Notes under the pieces: model-generated
Seen by the model: only the letters and a program-made list of their open reading frames with translations
Told to the model about the DNA's origin: nothing
The model's database searches: none
DNA from: Balneolaceae bacterium
GTDB taxonomy: Bacteria > Bacteroidota > Rhodothermia > Balneolales > Balneolaceae
Direction of reading: 5' to 3'
Assembly: GCA_017643365.1 (NCBI GenBank)
Contig: JAEPNO010000002.1
Location: forward strand, 157,849 to 221,848
DNA length: 64,000 nucleotides
Shown here: positions 42,936 to 52,601 of the stretch, in pieces
Position numbering within the stretch: the stretch's first letter is position 1
Layout of the letters: every line of letters starts with the position of its first letter
Translations under genes and position numbers: made by a program

Positions 42936-44225
42936 ATGCGCCCTTCGTTTAAAATTTATTTTCTAATTTTAGTTTCTTTCTACGTAGGCTGTTCAGACTC
43001 AATTACAGTTTCTGAACAGGATACCGCTGAAATTCTCAAAATTCTTGCTTCCGACGATTTAAAAGGGCGACACGCCCTGTCTAGTGAGATTACAAAAGCT
43101 GAAGATTTTATAGCCGCACATTTTCAAAGCTACGGACTTGAATACGCGAATGATGAAGCGGATTATTTTCAATCATTCAGAATTAAGGAAGTTTCTATTT
43201 TAGACAGTGAGTTACTAGTTAACGGTAACGAAATTGATGAATCTCGATACTTCGGGTTCTTTTCGCAAGATGATGTGTTTTTAAGCTCAACAAACACTGA
43301 AATAGTTTATCTGGAAAAGGGCAAAAACTTTCGTTCAGTTTTTAATGAAATGCGATCATCAAAAGAAGACAAATTGGTGATTGTAGACTCCGAATACGAC
43401 GATATTTTTGGCCGATATCAATCGTATTACTCTCAAAATAACCGAATTATGGAAGGTGAGGAGCGAGGAAATATTTTATTTCTGATTAGCGATGAGCAAG
43501 TAAACAACTTTTCAGCACACATTACAGCAAGTTCTAAATTTTATGAGCTTAGAAATGTAGTTGGCATAATAAAAGGAAAAAGAACCGATGAGATCGTGAT
43601 TTTTTCAGCTCACCATGATCATATTGGAATACGAACAAGCGCCAATGCCGATTCTATCGCAAACGGTGCTAACGATAACGCCTCCGGAGTTACAGCTGTA
43701 ATTCAACTGGCGAACTACTTTTCGAAACAACCGCAGCCTGAACGTACTCTTATGTTTGTGACGTTTACCGCCGAAGAAATGGGTGGCTTTGGCTCCAGAT
43801 TTTTCTCTAAAAAACAGAATCCGGATGATATCGTAGCCATGTTCAATATCGAAATGATTGGCAAACCGGCCGTTTCAGGCCCTAATACCGCTTGGATAAC
43901 CGGATATGATCGTTCCACTTTTGGGGAGATTTTAAGTGCTAGTACCGAAAATTCTGAATACGAATTCTACGCAGATCCCTACCCAAACCAAGGCTTATTC
44001 TACCGTTCAGATAATGCTGTACTCGCACGCTTGGGAGTGCCTGCACATTCAATCTCTACAACCCCAATCGACGTTGATCCGGATTACCATGAAGTTAGCG
44101 ATGAGTACGAAACGATCGACATCAGTCACCTCAACAATACCATTACAGCAATAGCCAAAGCTGCCGAAACTATTGTTTCTGCTAAGGCAACTCCCACCCG
44201 AGTAGATACGACCTTAGTCGACTAA
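42936..44225 (+). CDS. M28 family metallopeptidase, lipoprotein
   Basis: A 429-residue protein with a lipoprotein signal (YVGC, Cys19). The M28 zinc-site residues are FSAHHDHIGI near residue 226, GANDNASGVTA near 245, TAEEMGGFGS near 279 and a late PAHSISTTP segment. It is an aminopeptidase-type enzyme held at the cell surface or in the periplasm by its lipid. Its stop is one base from the end of the convergent metZ gene. Confidence 0.9.
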   Translation: MRPSFKIYFLILVSFYVGCSDSITVSEQDTAEILKILASDDLKGRHALSSEITKAEDFIAAHFQSYGLEYANDEADYFQSFRIKEVSILDSELLVNGNEIDESRYFGFFSQDDVFLSSTNTEIVYLEKGKNFRSVFNEMRSSKEDKLVIVDSEYDDIFGRYQSYYSQNNRIMEGEERGNILFLISDEQVNNFSAHITASSKFYELRNVVGIIKGKRTDEIVIFSAHHDHIGIRTSANADSIANGANDNASGVTAVIQLANYFSKQPQPERTLMFVTFTAEEMGGFGSRFFSKKQNPDDIVAMFNIEMIGKPAVSGPNTAWITGYDRSTFGEILSASTENSEYEFYADPYPNQGLFYRSDNAVLARLGVPAHSISTTPIDVDPDYHEVSDEYETIDISHLNNTITAIAKAAETIVSAKATPTRVDTTLVD

Positions 44226-44226
44226 A

Positions 44227-45396
44227 TTAATCCTTCAAAGCTGCTTCCACATCATTGATAATATCATCGATGTGCTCCAGACCAACCGAAATCCGGATGG
44301 TTCCCGGCATAATCCCTACGGCATTTCGCTCTTCTTCCGTGAGCTTTGAGTGCGTAGTTGATGCAGGATGCGTTGCAATAGTTCTAGAATCCCCCAGATT
44401 CGACGACAATGAAATCATTGAAAGCTGATCCAGAAATTTACGTCCACCTTCTAATCCTGATTTTAACTCAAACGTAACCAAACCACCGCCCTGACGCATT
44501 TGGCGTTTGGCTAAATCCATATTCGGATGAGAATCTAAATAAGGATAATGTACTTTCGAAACCACCGGTTGATCCTCGAGGAATTTTGCCAACGTCAAAG
44601 CATTTGAACAATGCCGATCCATGCGAACAGCCAGTGTTTCCAGGCTTTTCGAAAGCACCCAGCCGTTAAATGGCGACATTGCCGGTCCGGTATGCCTGCT
44701 CATAAACATCACTTCTTCAATCACCTCTTTTGATGATAAAACCGCTCCACCTAGAGTCCTGCCTTGTCCGTCGATGAATTTTGTAGCCGAGTGAGTGACA
44801 ATATCAGCACCTAAAGCGATTGGATTTTGGAGATATGGCGTGGCAAAGCAATTATCAACATTTACCAAAATACCATGTTGATGGGTAATCTCAGAAATTG
44901 CGGATATATCGAACACATTTAAACCCGGATTGGACGGCGTTTCCAGAAAAAACATTTTGGTAGTTGGCGTGATAGCCGCTTCCCATTCGTCCATATTAGC
45001 TCCATCAACATAGGTATAGCTCACGTTCCAGCGAGGTAATAATTGCGTTAAAATCTGATGTGTGGATCCAAATACCGATCGGCAAGCAACGATATGATCG
45101 CCGGCTTTTACGAAGGAAGCCAAGCTGATGAACATCGCTGCCATCCCTGATGCTGTCGCTATTCCTGCTTCTGCACCCTCTAAAGTACATAATTTTTGAA
45201 CAAATTCATCATTATTGGGATTGGAATATCGGGAATACACATTGCCTTCCACCTCTTTGGCAAAGAGAGCTCGGGCATGCTCGGCATTATCAAACAAATA
45301 ACTGGAGGTAGCATAAATGGGAACGGAATGCTCGCGATGGTTCGATCGTTCTGTTTGCAAGCGGATCGCTTGGGTCTCAAACGCTTTGGAGTTCAT
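44227..45396 (-). CDS. metZ: O-succinylhomoserine sulfhydrylase
   Basis: PLP-dependent enzyme making homocysteine from O-succinylhomoserine and sulfide (direct sulfhydrylation). The 389-residue protein belongs to the cystathionine gamma-synthase fold: YSRYSNPNNDEF near residue 54, TASGMAAMF near 81 and the PLP Lys in HSATKFIDGQGRTLGG near 204. The FIDGQGR continuation is typical of MetZ rather than MetB. Only 73 bases lie between its start and the divergent hydrolase gene, and no SAM riboswitch is visible there. Confidence 0.93.
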   Translation of the reverse strand: MNSKAFETQAIRLQTERSNHREHSVPIYATSSYLFDNAEHARALFAKEVEGNVYSRYSNPNNDEFVQKLCTLEGAEAGIATASGMAAMFISLASFVKAGDHIVACRSVFGSTHQILTQLLPRWNVSYTYVDGANMDEWEAAITPTTKMFFLETPSNPGLNVFDISAISEITHQHGILVNVDNCFATPYLQNPIALGADIVTHSATKFIDGQGRTLGGAVLSSKEVIEEVMFMSRHTGPAMSPFNGWVLSKSLETLAVRMDRHCSNALTLAKFLEDQPVVSKVHYPYLDSHPNMDLAKRQMRQGGGLVTFELKSGLEGGRKFLDQLSMISLSSNLGDSRTIATHPASTTHSKLTEEERNAVGIMPGTIRISVGLEHIDDIINDVEAALKD

Positions 45397-45469
45397 ATAC
45401 TTCGAATTATATTAGTGAGTGGTCCGCAAGATACATCGTCCGTATTTCTATATCTCAAAATTCTATCCC

Positions 45470-46276
45470 ATGAAAAAGCTATCACTCTTCGTCATCACCC
45501 TATTATTCTCTGTATCAGTTGCAGCACAAGAGTATGCACAACAACAAGTTGAAAACTCACCTCGACATCATGAGTGGGTAACCATTAATTCAAACGATCG
45601 GGAATTACACACCTTTGTTGCTTATCCCGAAGTTGATGAGAAAGTGCCGGTAGTTTTAGTGATTCACGAAAATCGAGGATTAAACATTTGGGCACGCTCT
45701 TTCGCTGATCAAATTGCAGAAAACGGATACATCGCCGTTGCCCCTGATCTTATCAGCAATACTCAAGATGGCTTTGTTAAAACCTCCGATTTTGCTACTT
45801 CAGACGATGCTCGCAGTGCCCTGTACGAACTTGATCCTGATAAGGTAACCACTGATTTGATGAACACTCTGGAATACGCGAAAAGCATTGCGGCCGGGAA
45901 TGGAAATGTAATTGTAGTTGGCTTTTGTTGGGGTGGCTCGCAATCGTTTCGATTTGCAACCAACGCCGGTGATATGATTGAACAAGCAATTGTTTTTTAT
46001 GGTACCGGTCCTCGTGAAATGGAAGCCTATCAATCTATAGAAGTACCGGTTTTCGGTTTTTATGGTGGCGATGACAATCGTGTGAATGCAACCATTGAGT
46101 TCTCGGAAGAAGCGATGAATGAATACAATAAGTCGTACGAATATGTGATTTACGATGGAGCCGGACACGCATTTATGCGCCGGGGAGATGACCCTGCCCT
46201 ACCGTCAACCGATTCCAATAAAATGGCTCGCAATCAAGCTTGGGAAAAACTCAACGAAATACTTTCGAAGTTCTAA
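45470..46276 (+). CDS. Secreted dienelactone hydrolase family protein
   Basis: The open frame starts at 45419, but the signal peptide begins at the ATG at 45470 (MKKLSLFVITLL), giving 268 residues. It is an alpha/beta-hydrolase of the dienelactone-hydrolase family: VLVIHENRGLN near 64, the nucleophile Cys in VVGFCWGGSQ near 146, an Asp in YGGDDNRVN and the His in YDGAGHAFM near 229. The Cys nucleophile is typical of the family. The natural substrate is unknown; hydrolysis of an ester or lactone outside the cytoplasm is likely. Confidence 0.88.
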   Translation: MKKLSLFVITLLFSVSVAAQEYAQQQVENSPRHHEWVTINSNDRELHTFVAYPEVDEKVPVVLVIHENRGLNIWARSFADQIAENGYIAVAPDLISNTQDGFVKTSDFATSDDARSALYELDPDKVTTDLMNTLEYAKSIAAGNGNVIVVGFCWGGSQSFRFATNAGDMIEQAIVFYGTGPREMEAYQSIEVPVFGFYGGDDNRVNATIEFSEEAMNEYNKSYEYVIYDGAGHAFMRRGDDPALPSTDSNKMARNQAWEKLNEILSKF

Positions 46277-46443
46277 GTTTAACAATATTTGAGTCATAGA
46301 TTTCCAATTCTTGTGTGGTAATAGTGGAAGCGGTTTTATAAGTTCTGCCGTTTAGCTGATGTTTGCCAAAACCAATGCTTTTTCGTGGTTAATAGACAAA
46401 CATTCCAGTATCACCACTTATCAACTATACAATCAGAATCTCT

Positions 46444-47874
46444 ATGAGCACATCAGACAACGCCGTTTATCAGGTAAAGTCATTTAATACGGGTTTAATC
46501 CTCATTGCAATCGTCGCCTCGTTGGGCGGTTTACTTTTTGGATACGACACCGGCGTAATTAACGGCACCCAATTTTATTTCAGTAAATATTTCGATTTAG
46601 ATGCAGCCATGAAAGGCTGGGTAGTTGGTAGCGCACTTTTAGGTTGTTTAATCGGGGCCGCTTCCTCGGGATTGATTAGTAGTTCAATCGGACGGAAAAA
46701 CTCTCTCATTTTGTCTGCCAGTTTATTCACGGTTTCTGCGTGGGGATCAGGATTACCTGAATTCTTGCCACAGTCGGTTTCTTTGTTAGTGATGTTCCGA
46801 ATTTTAGGTGGACTGGGCATCGGTATTGCATCGATGAACGCCCCAACATACATCGCAGAGCTTTCACCGGCTAAGATTCGAGGTAAGATGGTTACCTATT
46901 ATCAAATGGCCATCGTAATCGGGTTTTTCGTGGTATTTTTGGCAACGTATGCCATCGGCCAAGGTGGCGATGAAGTGTACAATCTTGAACGTGGCTGGAG
47001 ATTGATGTTCTGGTCGGAATTGATTCCATGTACACTTTTCTTAGTGTTATTGTTTTTCGTGCCTAAAAGTCCACGCTGGTTGATGTTAAAAGGACGTGAA
47101 GAAGAAGCCGTAATCGTGCTTGAAAGAGTGCATGGTAAAGAAATGGCGAATCTGGAATTGATCGAAATCAAACAATCGCTAAAAGGAAAACAAACAACAC
47201 CATTCAAAGATCTGCTCAAAAAATCGGTATTGCCGATTATCGTAATTGGTTCGGTTATATCAGGATTGCAACAATTTACCGGGATCAACGCGGTGCTTTA
47301 TTTCGGTGCTGATATCTTCGAAAAAGCGCTAGGGTTCGGGCAGGATGAAGTGCTAGCTCAGCAAATATTACTTGCCGGCGTAAACTTCTTATTCACGTTC
47401 ATTGCAATGTTTAGTGTTGATAAATGGGGACGTAAACCTCTTATCATTTCAGGTTCAATCGGCATGATTGTCGGATTCTTGATGCTTGGCGTATCTTTGA
47501 TGACAGATAATATTGGCTTGATTTCACTAATTGGCGTGCTCGTATTTATCGGTTCATTTGCAATGAGTATGGGACCGGTTGTTTGGGTTCTTCTTTCTGA
47601 AATGTTCCCGAACAGCATCCGAAGTGCGGCTATGTCGATTGCAGTAGCTGTGCAATGGGCGATGAACTATGTGGTTTCGCAAAGTTTCCCAATCGTTGTT
47701 GAAAGCGAAGTGAACAACAATGCATTCTGGAATGGATCACTCCCCTACTTCATTTTCATCGCATTTATTGTGGTAATCATAGTATTTACGATGAAATATA
47801 TCCCGGAAACCAAGGGAAGTTCGCTGGAAGATCTGGAGAAAATCTGGGAAGAAAAGTATGGCACCATCTCCTAA
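46444..47874 (+). CDS. MFS sugar porter (xylose/arabinose:H+ symporter type)
   Basis: A 476-residue transporter with twelve predicted helices. Sugar-porter signatures are GGLLFGYDTGVING near residue 28, a GRK motif between helices 2 and 3, the PKSPRWLM box near 205, QQFTGINAVLYF near 275 and PETKGSSLEDLE at the end. It imports a hexose or pentose with protons. The exact sugar is not determined. No sugar-catabolic gene is adjacent; a DinB-family gene follows after 12 bases. Confidence 0.93.
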   Translation: MSTSDNAVYQVKSFNTGLILIAIVASLGGLLFGYDTGVINGTQFYFSKYFDLDAAMKGWVVGSALLGCLIGAASSGLISSSIGRKNSLILSASLFTVSAWGSGLPEFLPQSVSLLVMFRILGGLGIGIASMNAPTYIAELSPAKIRGKMVTYYQMAIVIGFFVVFLATYAIGQGGDEVYNLERGWRLMFWSELIPCTLFLVLLFFVPKSPRWLMLKGREEEAVIVLERVHGKEMANLELIEIKQSLKGKQTTPFKDLLKKSVLPIIVIGSVISGLQQFTGINAVLYFGADIFEKALGFGQDEVLAQQILLAGVNFLFTFIAMFSVDKWGRKPLIISGSIGMIVGFLMLGVSLMTDNIGLISLIGVLVFIGSFAMSMGPVVWVLLSEMFPNSIRSAAMSIAVAVQWAMNYVVSQSFPIVVESEVNNNAFWNGSLPYFIFIAFIVVIIVFTMKYIPETKGSSLEDLEKIWEEKYGTIS

Positions 47875-47886
47875 TTCAATCTCATT

Positions 47887-48411
47887 TTGAAATCCATCCC
47901 CGAAATAAAAGATGGATTAGATCATGCATTTAATGAAGTGATTCGATATGTGGAAACACAGCCGGATCACCTCTTTGAAGCATCGGAAGCCGAAGGTAAA
48001 TGGTCTACCGGTCAGCAGCTAGAGCATTTGATCAAAAGTGTTTCGCCGGTAATTTTAGGTTTATCAGGACCTGCTATTCTTTTAATAATTAAGTTCGGAA
48101 AAGTAAAACGAGAAGAAATGTCGTACAACGAATTGCTAGAGTTGTACCATCAAAAGCTACGTGAAGGCGGCAAATCAACCGCACCTTACCTTCCCGACCC
48201 TGTTCCTCTTTCTACAAAATCGGAGGTTTTAAAAACCTTCGATAAGAAGCGGAAAAAGCTGATCAAAGTAATCGATCGTTGGACAGAGAAAGAGATTTCG
48301 ACAATCGCTGCTAAACACCCATTGCTAGGAGTGCTTTCCCTTCGCGAGGTGCTGTACTTCACCGAATTTCATACAATGCATCACCTGGAAAGCATTAAAA
48401 AGATCCGCTAA
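47887..48411 (+). CDS. DinB-like four-helix protein
   Basis: A 174-residue protein of the DinB/YfiT superfamily. WSTGQQLEHLIKS near residue 40 and VLYFTEFHTMHHLESI near the end carry the widely spaced His residues expected for its metal site. These proteins are often thiol-transferase-like metal enzymes; some depend on bacillithiol or mycothiol. The start is TTG at 47887, 12 bases after the sugar porter, and a TetR regulator follows 55 bases after its stop. Confidence 0.82.
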   Translation: MKSIPEIKDGLDHAFNEVIRYVETQPDHLFEASEAEGKWSTGQQLEHLIKSVSPVILGLSGPAILLIIKFGKVKREEMSYNELLELYHQKLREGGKSTAPYLPDPVPLSTKSEVLKTFDKKRKKLIKVIDRWTEKEISTIAAKHPLLGVLSLREVLYFTEFHTMHHLESIKKIR

Positions 48412-48447
48412 GAATCGAATTGTAAGTTAGTTTCTCGAAAAGTACAT

Positions 48448-48467
48448 TAGTGAGTGATCGCTTACTA
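48448..48467. promoter_or_regulatory. Palindromic operator overlapping the start of the TetR gene
   Basis: TAGTGAGTGA at 48448-48457 and TCGCTTACTA at 48458-48467 form an imperfect palindrome (16 of 20 symmetric positions). The last A is the first base of the ATG. TetR-family proteins often bind such AGTGAGT-type palindromes and repress themselves. A similar half-site TTAGTGAGTGG lies upstream of the hydrolase gene at 45412-45422, without a matching second half. Confidence 0.6.
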
Positions 48468-48997
48468 TGACAGAAAAAAAGAGAACTATCATTCAAGCTG
48501 CATCTGAACTTTTTGCTTCGGATGGCTACACGGCTACATCCACCAATAAAATTGCGAAGAAAGCCGGTGTTTCTGAAGGATTGGTGTTCAGACACTTTGC
48601 TACCAAAGAGGGTTTACTTGAAGTAATCTTAAAAGAAGGCGAGCAGCGTGTTAAATCTTTTTATTCGGATATCGTATTTGAGTCTGATCCGAAAAATGTT
48701 CTCAAAAAAACCATCAATCTTCCTTTCCAACTATCTGAAGAAGATATTGAATTCATGAAATTGCAGGTAAAATTAGCCTGGGAGTTGAATAAAAAAGAAG
48801 TGGTTAACCTTGAACCGCTTCGTTTAAAACTTGGTGTTGCGTTCAAAAAACTTGGGTTTCAGAATCCTGAACTTGAAACGGATACCCTATTTTATCTCAT
48901 AGATGGAATCAATGCTGCGATTTTACAAGGGTCGCTTAAGGATGCAGATTCTTTAAAGTCCTTCCTGATTAACAAGTATTTGGACAACACAGAATAA
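48467..48997 (+). CDS. TetR family transcriptional regulator
   Basis: A 176-residue repressor. The N-terminal helix-turn-helix reads ASELFASDGYTATSTNKIAKKAGVSEGLVFRHF in two parts (residues 12-44). The helical C-terminal half is the ligand-binding domain and is not similar to any I can name. A palindrome overlaps the start, so autoregulation is likely. It is the last gene of the porter-DinB-TetR run and its stop is one base from the convergent pxpC end. Confidence 0.9.
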   Translation: MTEKKRTIIQAASELFASDGYTATSTNKIAKKAGVSEGLVFRHFATKEGLLEVILKEGEQRVKSFYSDIVFESDPKNVLKKTINLPFQLSEEDIEFMKLQVKLAWELNKKEVVNLEPLRLKLGVAFKKLGFQNPELETDTLFYLIDGINAAILQGSLKDADSLKSFLINKYLDNTE

Positions 48998-48998
48998 A

Positions 48999-49868
48999 CT
49001 AGTCAACTATTCTAAACCGAATTCGATCTCCGGGTCGAACCTGCCCGGCCCGCCATAATTGATAATTGGCTACATGCAGTATTCTGGGATATCCGCCAAT
49101 GGTTTGCGCATCTTTCATTAGCAAAATGGGAATACCCGAAGGCGGCAACTGAATTATTCCCGGAGCCACTGCCGATGATTTCATATCCGGCAATTTCGTT
49201 TCGATAGTCTCGCCCGAAAACCTAATCGCCATTCTGTTCGATGTAGATTCTACAATATACTCACCATCAAATAATCGCTGTTTTTGATGTTCATTCAGCC
49301 AATTCCATTCCGGTCCAGGACAAACATCCAAAGTAAGTTTACTCGAGAAATATGGAATTTGAAATTCAGTTTCTGTTTCGATGATTTCTTTATCTGATGT
49401 GAGATTCCATCGCAATATGTCATTGGCTTTTAGCGGTCGACCTTCAAAACCACCAAAAGCACCCGGTACATAGGTTGAATACGATTCCATCACTTTTGGC
49501 ACCACTAATTGTCCACGAATTGCTAGGTAGCTTCGCATCCCTCTTTTTGGATATCCAATTTTCAATCGATCGCCTATTTTAATTTCTAAAGCTTGATATG
49601 GGGCAACCTGTTTGTTGTTGATAAGGATTTCTGCTTCCGCTCCGGTAATTGCAATCTTAGCTTTGGTTTCAAACTCATACTCACCTCCATCAAAAGTACA
49701 TTCTAATACTGCGGATCCCGCTTCATTGCCTACTATTCGGTTGGCTGCCTCCATCGCTCTCGAGTCCATGGCACCGCTAACCGGTACACCAAATTTCTTA
49801 TATCCAAACCGACCACCATCTTGAATTGTGGTGTAAAATCCGGGCTTTATCACTTTTAATTGTCCCAC
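48999..49868 (-). CDS. pxpC: 5-oxoprolinase subunit C
   Basis: Carboxylase-like (KipA) subunit of the bacterial ATP-dependent 5-oxoprolinase PxpABC, which opens cyclic 5-oxoproline to glutamate. The 289-residue protein shows TTIQDGGRFGYKKFGVPVSGAMDS near the N-terminus and GIPILLMKDAQTIGGYPRI near 240, both typical of the KipA family. It is two bases downstream of pxpB. Confidence 0.93.
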   Translation of the reverse strand: MGQLKVIKPGFYTTIQDGGRFGYKKFGVPVSGAMDSRAMEAANRIVGNEAGSAVLECTFDGGEYEFETKAKIAITGAEAEILINNKQVAPYQALEIKIGDRLKIGYPKRGMRSYLAIRGQLVVPKVMESYSTYVPGAFGGFEGRPLKANDILRWNLTSDKEIIETETEFQIPYFSSKLTLDVCPGPEWNWLNEHQKQRLFDGEYIVESTSNRMAIRFSGETIETKLPDMKSSAVAPGIIQLPPSGIPILLMKDAQTIGGYPRILHVANYQLWRAGQVRPGDRIRFRIVD

Positions 49869-49870
49869 GA

Positions 49871-50482
49871 TTAACCAACCTCTACAAATTGCACAAAATC
49901 GCCGGGCATGATAGTGATGGGCGGATGTTGATCAGCATTAAAAAAACGATCCTCCGATATACCGATGATATTCCAACCGCCGGCACTTGGCAAAGAATAC
50001 ATTCCCGTTTGCGAGCCACCAATTGCAATTGCTCCCTTTGGAACCCGGTTACGGGGTGAATCTAATCGGGGAACGGCCAGTTCTGGAGCTAGTCCATCCA
50101 AAAAAATAAAACCGGGTAAAAAGCCGATCATAGCCACTTTGTACTTTGTAGCCGAGTGCTTTTTTATGATTTCAGATCGATTTAATCCCGTTTTTTCCTC
50201 CACTCGAACCCAGTCTAAGCCTTTGCTGTACTCAACGTTTAATTGGATGGTTTTTGCGGTGACTTTCTCGGTGCTAAACGTTAACGAACTGATTTGTTCA
50301 ATCAGATTTTGCTTGTTGGTTTTTGATGCATCCCAAAAAATAGTCAGACTATCGTAAGCTGGTACTAAATCGATCACCCCATTTAGAGAAGTCGCTCCCA
50401 TCACCTTAAAAACCTTATGAATATGCTCGAGGGCATGCTCATTCTCTTCAGGCTGGAGAATAATCGCATGTTCATTTAGCAT
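49871..50482 (-). CDS. pxpB: 5-oxoprolinase subunit B
   Basis: KipI-type subunit of PxpABC. The conserved core GFLPGFIFLDGL, DSPRNRVPKGAIAIGG and YSLPSAGGWNIIG lies in the C-terminal half. The open frame reaches 50530 inside pxpA, but the first 16 residues read through pxpA in another frame and the conserved start is MLNEHAIIL at 50482, giving 203 residues. Either start keeps the domain whole. Confidence 0.92.
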   Translation of the reverse strand: MLNEHAIILQPEENEHALEHIHKVFKVMGATSLNGVIDLVPAYDSLTIFWDASKTNKQNLIEQISSLTFSTEKVTAKTIQLNVEYSKGLDWVRVEEKTGLNRSEIIKKHSATKYKVAMIGFLPGFIFLDGLAPELAVPRLDSPRNRVPKGAIAIGGSQTGMYSLPSAGGWNIIGISEDRFFNADQHPPITIMPGDFVQFVEVG

Positions 50483-50504
50483 GCTTACCAACCAACTCTG
50501 ATGA

Positions 50505-51257
50505 TTAATACGGAGCGATGTCACAGCCATGATCTTTCAAATATTGATGGATTTGCTTGGCGAGATGAATGGCGCCGGCAGTATCACTATGCAAGCACAT
50601 GGTTTCGGCTGTGATCGGTAACACTTTTCCTGAAAATGTTTTCACCGCTCGGTCTAAAATCATCCGGTGGATGTGCTCTTGAACCTCTGCAAAATCGTTC
50701 AAAACTGCTCCGGGTTTAGTTCTGGAACGTAATTCAAGAGTGTCCTCGTAGGCTCGATCGGCAAAAACTTCGTTTACACAGGTAAAGCCTAGCTCTTGGG
50801 CCATGTCCTTTAAAACGCTGTTTGGCATCGTATAAATGGGAACCGATAATTTGGTTTCGATAAGTGCATCAAGAATGGTTTGGGCAGTGGTTTCATCCTT
50901 TGCCGCAAAGTTATACAAAGCACCATGCGGTTTTACGTGATGGATTTCGGCATTCAAATCGTCGGCATGCTTTTTAAATCGCTCTATTTGTTCGATGAGT
51001 GATTTCTTTAACTCAGCCGGCTTTATATCCAAAACCTTTCGCCCGAAATGTTCTTTATCGGGATATGAAGGATGCAGCCCTATCGCAACCTGATGTTCGA
51101 GTGCCAGTTGAATGGTGCTTCGAATAGATTCATCATTTCCGATATGCCCGCCGCAAGCAATGTTACACGAAGTAATGAAGGGCATGATTTTTCGGTCGTT
51201 GTTTCGACTTTCGGCCGTTTTCCATTCTCCAAGATCACAATTTAAATCAATGCGCAT
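50505..51257 (-). CDS. pxpA: 5-oxoprolinase subunit A
   Basis: LamB/YcsF family subunit of PxpABC. The 250-residue protein starts with the family's IDLNCDLGEW and has FITSCNIACGGHIGND near residue 28, IGLHPSYPDKEHFGR near 56 and HVKPHGALYN near 103. It is encoded between the NRAMP transporter and pxpB; gaps to both neighbours are tiny, giving the operon order nramp-pxpA-pxpB-pxpC. Confidence 0.94.
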   Translation of the reverse strand: MRIDLNCDLGEWKTAESRNNDRKIMPFITSCNIACGGHIGNDESIRSTIQLALEHQVAIGLHPSYPDKEHFGRKVLDIKPAELKKSLIEQIERFKKHADDLNAEIHHVKPHGALYNFAAKDETTAQTILDALIETKLSVPIYTMPNSVLKDMAQELGFTCVNEVFADRAYEDTLELRSRTKPGAVLNDFAEVQEHIHRMILDRAVKTFSGKVLPITAETMCLHSDTAGAIHLAKQIHQYLKDHGCDIAPY

Positions 51258-51258
51258 A

Positions 51259-52494
51259 TCACAAAAATTGAAAAACAGAATTTAAACTACGCGCACCTAA
51301 TGCAAAGGCAACTAACAACACGATGATTCCGGCTGCATTTTGAAAAACGCTGTTGGTATAAACGCCAAGCAATTTGCTTTGATTCATCAGATACAACAAA
51401 AATACGGCCACTAACGGTAGTAAAACCCCATTTGTAACTTGTGCAAATTGAATGATTTCGATAGGGCTTCCACCAAACATGCTTGAAAGCATCCCCAAAA
51501 TAAGAATGCTCATCCAAACCAATCGAAACTTGAATGATCGGAGGCTCTTTGCTTCCCAACCCAGGATTCCTCGCGCAGCATAAGCGGCTGCCAGTGGCGC
51601 GGTAATCGCGGATGAAATTCCGGCCGCAAACAAACCCGTTCCCAAAAAATAACCCGACCAACTCCCTAACAAAGGCTCCAGTTGTTGCGCCATATCCGCA
51701 GCGGATTGGATGTCGTCGCTACCAAATAAAGTAGTCGCACTCGTGATGATGATACACATCGAAATAACTCCACCAAGAATGATTGCCACGGCATTTTCTT
51801 TTCGAAGATCGGAAAGTGAGCGAACGCTCGAATATTTTTCTTTGATCAAAGATGCATGCAGAAACAAATTATAGGGCACTACGGTTGTCCCAATCAAGCC
51901 AACCAACAAAACCCAATCAGTATCGCCGGTAAATGGAATAAACATTCCGCGTAAAATTTGTTTGATGTCCGGTTCAACGATTACAGCTGTAGTGATGAAC
52001 ACCAAGCTCAATACCATCACCAATCCGATAAGAAACCACTCTATCAGTTTTACCTCACCGATAAATAATATCAGAAAAGCAATGCCTCCCAGTATTAACG
52101 GCGTTAACGAAATATCTTCGCCACCCATTTCGGTTGTTAACGCTCCAAATAACTCGTAGAAACCAAGCACGGCTCCCGAGATATTTCCGCCTTCATAAGC
52201 TGCGTTGCCAATTACAATCGCTCCAAAAATTAGGATAACCGCCGACCATCGGAACACCGGGTTTTGAAGTTGATCTCGGATGGCTTCCCCAAATCCATTT
52301 TGTGTAACCAGCCCAAGTCGAGCAGTCATTTCTTGCAAAATGATGGTGGTAAACACCGAAAAAACTACCGCCCAAAGTAAAGTATAGCCACCCGTAACTC
52401 CTGCAAGTGTACAAATAGTAACAGTACCGGGGCCAATAAATGCGGCGGTAACCATGGTACTAGGGCCGAAATATTTAGAAATAGTGGCTTTCAC
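51259..52494 (-). CDS. NRAMP family transporter linked to 5-oxoprolinase
   Basis: A 411-residue transporter with about eleven helices. The NRAMP fold is shown by AAFIGPGTVTICTLAG near residue 18, where typical metal transporters have DPGN, and by a helix-6 region ISSAITAPLAAAY where the usual metal-binding MPHN-type motif is absent. It belongs to the YcsG-like branch that accompanies pxpABC, for example in Bacillus. Substrate could be 5-oxoproline or a metal; the altered motifs argue against a classical Mn/Fe role. The start is GTG at 52494. Confidence 0.88.
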   Translation of the reverse strand: MKATISKYFGPSTMVTAAFIGPGTVTICTLAGVTGGYTLLWAVVFSVFTTIILQEMTARLGLVTQNGFGEAIRDQLQNPVFRWSAVILIFGAIVIGNAAYEGGNISGAVLGFYELFGALTTEMGGEDISLTPLILGGIAFLILFIGEVKLIEWFLIGLVMVLSLVFITTAVIVEPDIKQILRGMFIPFTGDTDWVLLVGLIGTTVVPYNLFLHASLIKEKYSSVRSLSDLRKENAVAIILGGVISMCIIITSATTLFGSDDIQSAADMAQQLEPLLGSWSGYFLGTGLFAAGISSAITAPLAAAYAARGILGWEAKSLRSFKFRLVWMSILILGMLSSMFGGSPIEIIQFAQVTNGVLLPLVAVFLLYLMNQSKLLGVYTNSVFQNAAGIIVLLVAFALGARSLNSVFQFL

Positions 52495-52601
52495 AAAAAA
52501 TTGGTTTAGGAGTTAGTATCTCACTTTTATTTATCAATCTATCAAATTATTATAAGCCCAGCGAGTCAGTATTTCCAACTATAATTGAAAACACACTTTA
52601 C

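Noticed and set aside
45397-45469. SAM riboswitch upstream of metZ
   Set aside because: The divergent gap is only 73 bases and shows none of the conserved helices of SAM riboswitches.
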